From NCBI GenBank assembly GCA_947626895.1, contig CANQTY010000006.1:1-51166 (forward strand): 51,166 bases of DNA. The letters run 5' to 3'. Made by a program: the position numbers and the translations under genes. Shown here in pieces: positions 47,418 through 51,166 of the stretch; positions within the stretch are counted from its first letter, which is position 1; each line of letters begins with the position of its first letter. The DNA comes from an uncultured Bacilli bacterium. Lineage in GTDB: Bacteria; Bacillota_I; Bacilli_A; RFN20; CAG-449. Below the pieces are notes generated by a model, which saw only the letters and a list, made by a program, of their open reading frames with translations, was not told where the DNA came from and made no database searches.

Positions 47418-48347
47418 ATGAAGGAAGAATTCGAAAAATTTAGAAAAAAAATTTTGCTTGAGCATTTAATCAAAGCGCTGATTTTAGGTATTTCTTTAGG
47501 TGCTATTTTTACTGCACTTATTTTTAGTATTTTTAAATTCATCGGTATCGATTTATTTTTTGTCTTTTATATTTTAATCTTTTTAGCCTCTTCTGCAGGT
47601 CTTATTTGTTTATTATATTTTAAGCATCAACCAAGTGAAAAAGTCATCGCTAAAAGATTAGATGAAACATATCATTTAAAAGAAAAAACACAAACGATGG
47701 TAGAATATCCATCAAATGATAATGAAATTTTAATTAAACAAAAAGAAGATGCTAAAGAAGCTTTAGTAAATTGCGATATTAAAGAATTAAAAATTGTTAT
47801 TCCTGCTAGTTATTATATCTCTTTAGCTATCGCACTTTTACTTGTCATCGGTTCTTTTTTCATTCCTTTAAATGAAAATTCTTTCTTTCATGGAGATACT
47901 TCATCAAGTACTCCAGTAGATTCAAGTTCTATTGATACGAGTTTATCTTCGAATGATTCTACTTCAGAACAAGGTGGAGAACAAGGAAGTGGAGAATCTG
48001 GAGATGAAAGTGGAGATTTAACAAGTGGTGATTCAGGTGACACGAGTGAAACCACCTCTGGTGATGTCGATAGCGCAAGTGAAAATTCTTCTTCCAATTC
48101 CATTCAAAGTGGAGATGGAGATACTCAATATGGTCAAGGTCATGTCTTTACAAAAGACGGATTTACAGAACTTGGTGATGTCCTTGATGATTACTACAAT
48201 CAAATCGTTGAAGGGGAAATCCAAGGCAATATCCCAGATGATCTAGGGGATATCTTAGATGAATACTTTAAATCGTTATATGATCAAAATAAAAATAACG
48301 AAGGAAATACTGAAATACAAAATGCTATAAAAAGGAGAATGCTATGA
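47418..48347 (+). CDS. Membrane protein with Ser/Gly/Asp-rich low-complexity region (DUF4175-like context)
   Basis: TMs then long S/G/E/D/T tract; stop overlaps MoxR start. Confidence 0.7.
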   Translation: MKEEFEKFRKKILLEHLIKALILGISLGAIFTALIFSIFKFIGIDLFFVFYILIFLASSAGLICLLYFKHQPSEKVIAKRLDETYHLKEKTQTMVEYPSNDNEILIKQKEDAKEALVNCDIKELKIVIPASYYISLAIALLLVIGSFFIPLNENSFFHGDTSSSTPVDSSSIDTSLSSNDSTSEQGGEQGSGESGDESGDLTSGDSGDTSETTSGDVDSASENSSSNSIQSGDGDTQYGQGHVFTKDGFTELGDVLDDYYNQIVEGEIQGNIPDDLGDILDEYFKSLYDQNKNNEGNTEIQNAIKRRML

Positions 48348-49327
48348 AAAAATTAGAAATCAGTGAATTTGCAACATTAGTCAAAAAGATTAAAGAAGAA
48401 GTCCATAAGGATGTCGTCGGTCAAGAAGAGGTTATCGATAATGTCATTATCGCAATTCTTGCTGGAGGTAATGTCCTTCTTGAAGGTGTTCCAGGCGTTG
48501 GTAAGACACGTCTTGTTCGTTCTTTAAGTCAAACGTTAAGTTTACCTTTTTCACGAATCCAATTTACCCCAGATTTAATGCCATCCGATTTAATTGGTAT
48601 GAATATCATTGAAAAAGATGAAAAGGGGAAACTCAATACAAGATTCCAAAAGGGACCTATCTTTGCAAATTTAATTCTTGCCGATGAAATCAATAGAGCA
48701 ACCCCTAAAACACAATCCGCTTTACTTGAAGTCATGCAAGAACATAGTGTCACCGTTTCTAATCAAACATATAAAATTGATGAACCCTTCTTTGTCATGG
48801 CAACAGAAAACCCCATCGAACAAGATGGTACTTATCCCTTGCCAGAAGCTCAAATGGACCGATTCATGTTTAAATTAGTCATGGAATTTCCTAGTAATGA
48901 AGAACTTGAAAATATCGTCAATATGACGCAAGTGACGATGGATGAAGTAGCGACAAAAATTATTGATGGTCCTACTATTTTAGCAATGCGGGCTTTAGCA
49001 AAAGATGTTCCAGTTCTTCCTGAAATTGTCACTTATGCAATGAAACTAGTTTCTTCTAGTCACCCAGAATTAAAAGATACTTCTGAAGTTGCTAAAAAAT
49101 ATATCCGTTATGGAGCATCCCCTCGCGCGGGACAAGCTTTAATTACCACTGCAAAAATCAGAGCCTTAATTGAAGGAAGATTTAATGTAAGCTATGAAGA
49201 TATTGATGCCTTAAGTTATCCAATCTTAAGACATCGTATTAAAATTAACTACAATGCGATTAATGAACATCTATCTTGTGATGATGTGATTGCTTTATTA
49301 ATCCAGGAGAATAAAAAAGGTCATTAA
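48344..49327 (+). CDS. MoxR-family AAA+ ATPase
   Basis: GNVLLEGVPGVGKTRLVRSL, ADEINRATPKTQSALLEVMQE, ATENPIEQDGTYPLPEAQMDRFMF. Confidence 0.96.
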   Translation: MKKLEISEFATLVKKIKEEVHKDVVGQEEVIDNVIIAILAGGNVLLEGVPGVGKTRLVRSLSQTLSLPFSRIQFTPDLMPSDLIGMNIIEKDEKGKLNTRFQKGPIFANLILADEINRATPKTQSALLEVMQEHSVTVSNQTYKIDEPFFVMATENPIEQDGTYPLPEAQMDRFMFKLVMEFPSNEELENIVNMTQVTMDEVATKIIDGPTILAMRALAKDVPVLPEIVTYAMKLVSSSHPELKDTSEVAKKYIRYGASPRAGQALITTAKIRALIEGRFNVSYEDIDALSYPILRHRIKINYNAINEHLSCDDVIALLIQENKKGH

Positions 49328-49329
49328 TT

Positions 49330-50205
49330 ATGAAGCAGATTATCGATGATCAATTCTTAGAACAAATCGAATTACTGCAGTTAAATATCCACGATATCAT
49401 TCAAGGAAGATTCGGGGGGAATCATAAGACAAAAAATTATGGTTCCTCGGTAGAATTCGCTGATTATAGAGAATATATTCCTGGCGATGATGTAAGTAAA
49501 ATTGACTGGAGTGTTTTTGCACGTACCGATAATCTCTTTTTAAAGTTATTTTTAGATGAAAGACAATTACATACAAAAATCTATATTGATGCTTCCGCGT
49601 CTATGGGTTATTTTTCTAAAGGAATCAAAGCTTTAGAACTTGCAGCCTCCATTGCTTACTTATCGATTAAATACATGGATAAAGTATCGATTTATTATGT
49701 CCAAGAAAATCAATTATATGGCATCATGGAAAATGTCGTAGGAAAAGATTCTTATTTAAACTATATCAATCGCTTAAATGATGTAGAATTTAAAGGGGAA
49801 AGTAATCTTCTTGAAGCTATTTTAAAATCAAATGTGGGATATGGGGATGGAAATTCTATTATCATCTCAGATTTTCTTACTGATTTACCTTATGAATATT
49901 CTATAGATCATCTTCGTGAAAAAAGAAGAGATGTTTTATGTTTACAAGTGCTTTCAGAAGAAGAATTAAATCCTACAAAAAGAGGAAAAGTAATTCTTTA
50001 TGATAGTGAAAATAAAGAACGATATTATAAAAATAATATCACTCAAAATGTATTAGATGCTTACCAAGAAGCAGTGAAATATGTCACAAGTAGAATTAAA
50101 AATTATTGTGAAATTCGCGATGCGAAATATTTATTAATTCCTGTGAAGCGTTCTTTACAAGACGTGTTTTTTAAAGACTTCATGTCTATGGAGATTGTCA
50201 AATGA
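49330..50205 (+). CDS. DUF58 domain protein
   Basis: VEFADYREYIPGDDVSKIDWSVFARTDNLFLKLF. Confidence 0.94.
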   Translation: MKQIIDDQFLEQIELLQLNIHDIIQGRFGGNHKTKNYGSSVEFADYREYIPGDDVSKIDWSVFARTDNLFLKLFLDERQLHTKIYIDASASMGYFSKGIKALELAASIAYLSIKYMDKVSIYYVQENQLYGIMENVVGKDSYLNYINRLNDVEFKGESNLLEAILKSNVGYGDGNSIIISDFLTDLPYEYSIDHLREKRRDVLCLQVLSEEELNPTKRGKVILYDSENKERYYKNNITQNVLDAYQEAVKYVTSRIKNYCEIRDAKYLLIPVKRSLQDVFFKDFMSMEIVK

Positions 50206-51166
50206 GTTTTCTATATCCATGGGGTTTATTAGGTTTAATCGGGATTCCTATTTTAATTATTATTTATATAATAAGGAATCGATATAAAGAACATACTGTA
50301 TCTTCTTCTTATCTATTTGAATTAAGTGAAAAATTCTTAAAAAGAAAGAAGATTTTACGTCGCTTTGAAGGATTATTAAGTTTAATCTTTGAAATCGTCG
50401 CAGTTTTATTCTTATCGATTTCTTTAGCGCATCCTGTCTTTTATCTCCCTGATCAAGCTGAAAACATTTGCTTTGTTTTAGATGCTTCAGGAAGTATGAA
50501 TATAACTCAAGACGGAAAATCTCGTTTTCAAATCGCTCAAGAACAAATTAACTCTACAGTGTCTTCTTCTTTAATCGGAAGTACATATACTTTAATTTAT
50601 GCAGGAAGTGAAGCTCAAACCATTGCCAAAAGAGCTCAAGATAAAGATATCTTTTATCAATTAAATAATCGTTTAACTCCAGAAGATTCTTATATCGAAC
50701 TTGATGATGCTTTAGATACCGCGCTTAATTATTATCAAAATGGGGAAATCTCTAAACTTATCGTTTATACAGATAAAACTTATACCCATATTGATAATGT
50801 TGAATGGATTAATTTATCAAATCATGAACAAAACTATGCAGTTTATGATTTATCCGTGAAAGAAGAAAATAATCGTCTTGTTTTTGAGGGAAATGTCTTA
50901 TCTTATGAAGAAGACACAACGTTATCTTTATCTTTATTCTTAGATGATAATGAATTAAGAAGTCAAGAACTTAGTGTGACTAAAGATATGGAAACTCCCT
51001 TCCAATTTGATGTCATTAAAAGAACTTATGAAAAGGCAAGTGTGAAGATTAATAATGAAGATAGTTTAGCTTTAGATAATGTAGATTCTTATTATCCCTT
51101 GACGAATAAAAATAAATCAAAAATTGCTTTAGTTAGTAATACTCCTTTTTATGTTCAAGCGCTTAT
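50202..51166 (+). CDS. BatA-like VWA domain membrane protein (3' end outside window)
   Basis: ATGA overlap with DUF58 stop; N-terminal FLYPWGLLGLIGIPILIIIYI, MIDAS VLDASGSMN. Confidence 0.85.
   Translation, partial: MSFLYPWGLLGLIGIPILIIIYIIRNRYKEHTVSSSYLFELSEKFLKRKKILRRFEGLLSLIFEIVAVLFLSISLAHPVFYLPDQAENICFVLDASGSMNITQDGKSRFQIAQEQINSTVSSSLIGSTYTLIYAGSEAQTIAKRAQDKDIFYQLNNRLTPEDSYIELDDALDTALNYYQNGEISKLIVYTDKTYTHIDNVEWINLSNHEQNYAVYDLSVKEENNRLVFEGNVLSYEEDTTLSLSLFLDDNELRSQELSVTKDMETPFQFDVIKRTYEKASVKINNEDSLALDNVDSYYPLTNKNKSKIALVSNTPFYVQAL

Noticed and set aside
47890-48130. GGAGA/AGTGG repeats that look like a DNA tandem repeat
   Set aside because: Irregular; explained by the Ser/Gly/Glu/Asp linker of the encoded protein
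47888-48246. ORFs on both strands in the Ser/Gly-rich region
   Set aside because: Low-complexity coding sequence of the 47418-48347 gene keeps other frames open
1-51166. CRISPR arrays, prophage, insertion sequences
   Set aside because: No regularly spaced repeats, no transposase, integrase or phage structural genes recognised

Overview
AT-rich Bacilli-type chromosomal segment, mostly housekeeping genes. By gene order it looks like a small-genome, spore-gene-carrying lineage of gut-type Bacilli (inference). Recognisable blocks are: nrdD(partial)-nrdG; the B. subtilis-like ylbD-ylbE-ylbF-rsmD-coaD / ylbJ cluster; def, RNase J, maf, nadK; a cotJ-like operon with a CotJA/CotJB-like fusion; a manganese neighbourhood (CotJC, MntR/DtxR-like, MntP); a Ktr/Trk K+ system; UvrX-like Y-family polymerase + YolD; DacF-like, RsuA-like, CvpA-like; an EF-G-like GTPase; RlmD-like; a four-tRNA operon (Cys-Arg-Pro-Ala); uvrA; hprK-lgt-ppaX-trxB-whiA / clpP; and a MoxR-DUF58-VWA operon cut by the window end. 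Most interesting items: (1) a 584-aa protein at 45527-47281 that appears to combine prephenate-dehydratase-like domains at both ends with a central 2TM + beta-barrel region resembling the Cap15 class of CBASS effectors; (2) about 24 CCGCGG palindromes in an AT-rich sequence, all inside genes and all in one codon phase (NCC|GCG|GNN); (3) a structured, S-box-like leader with a terminator upstream of an N-formylglutamate-amidohydrolase-like gene; (4) a probably leaderless XRE regulator preceded by a long perfect dyad and 21-bp-phased half-sites; (5) terminators fused to ribosome-binding sites; (6) a CotJA-CotJB fusion. All calls come from reading the sequence and supplied translations by eye; no database search was possible.
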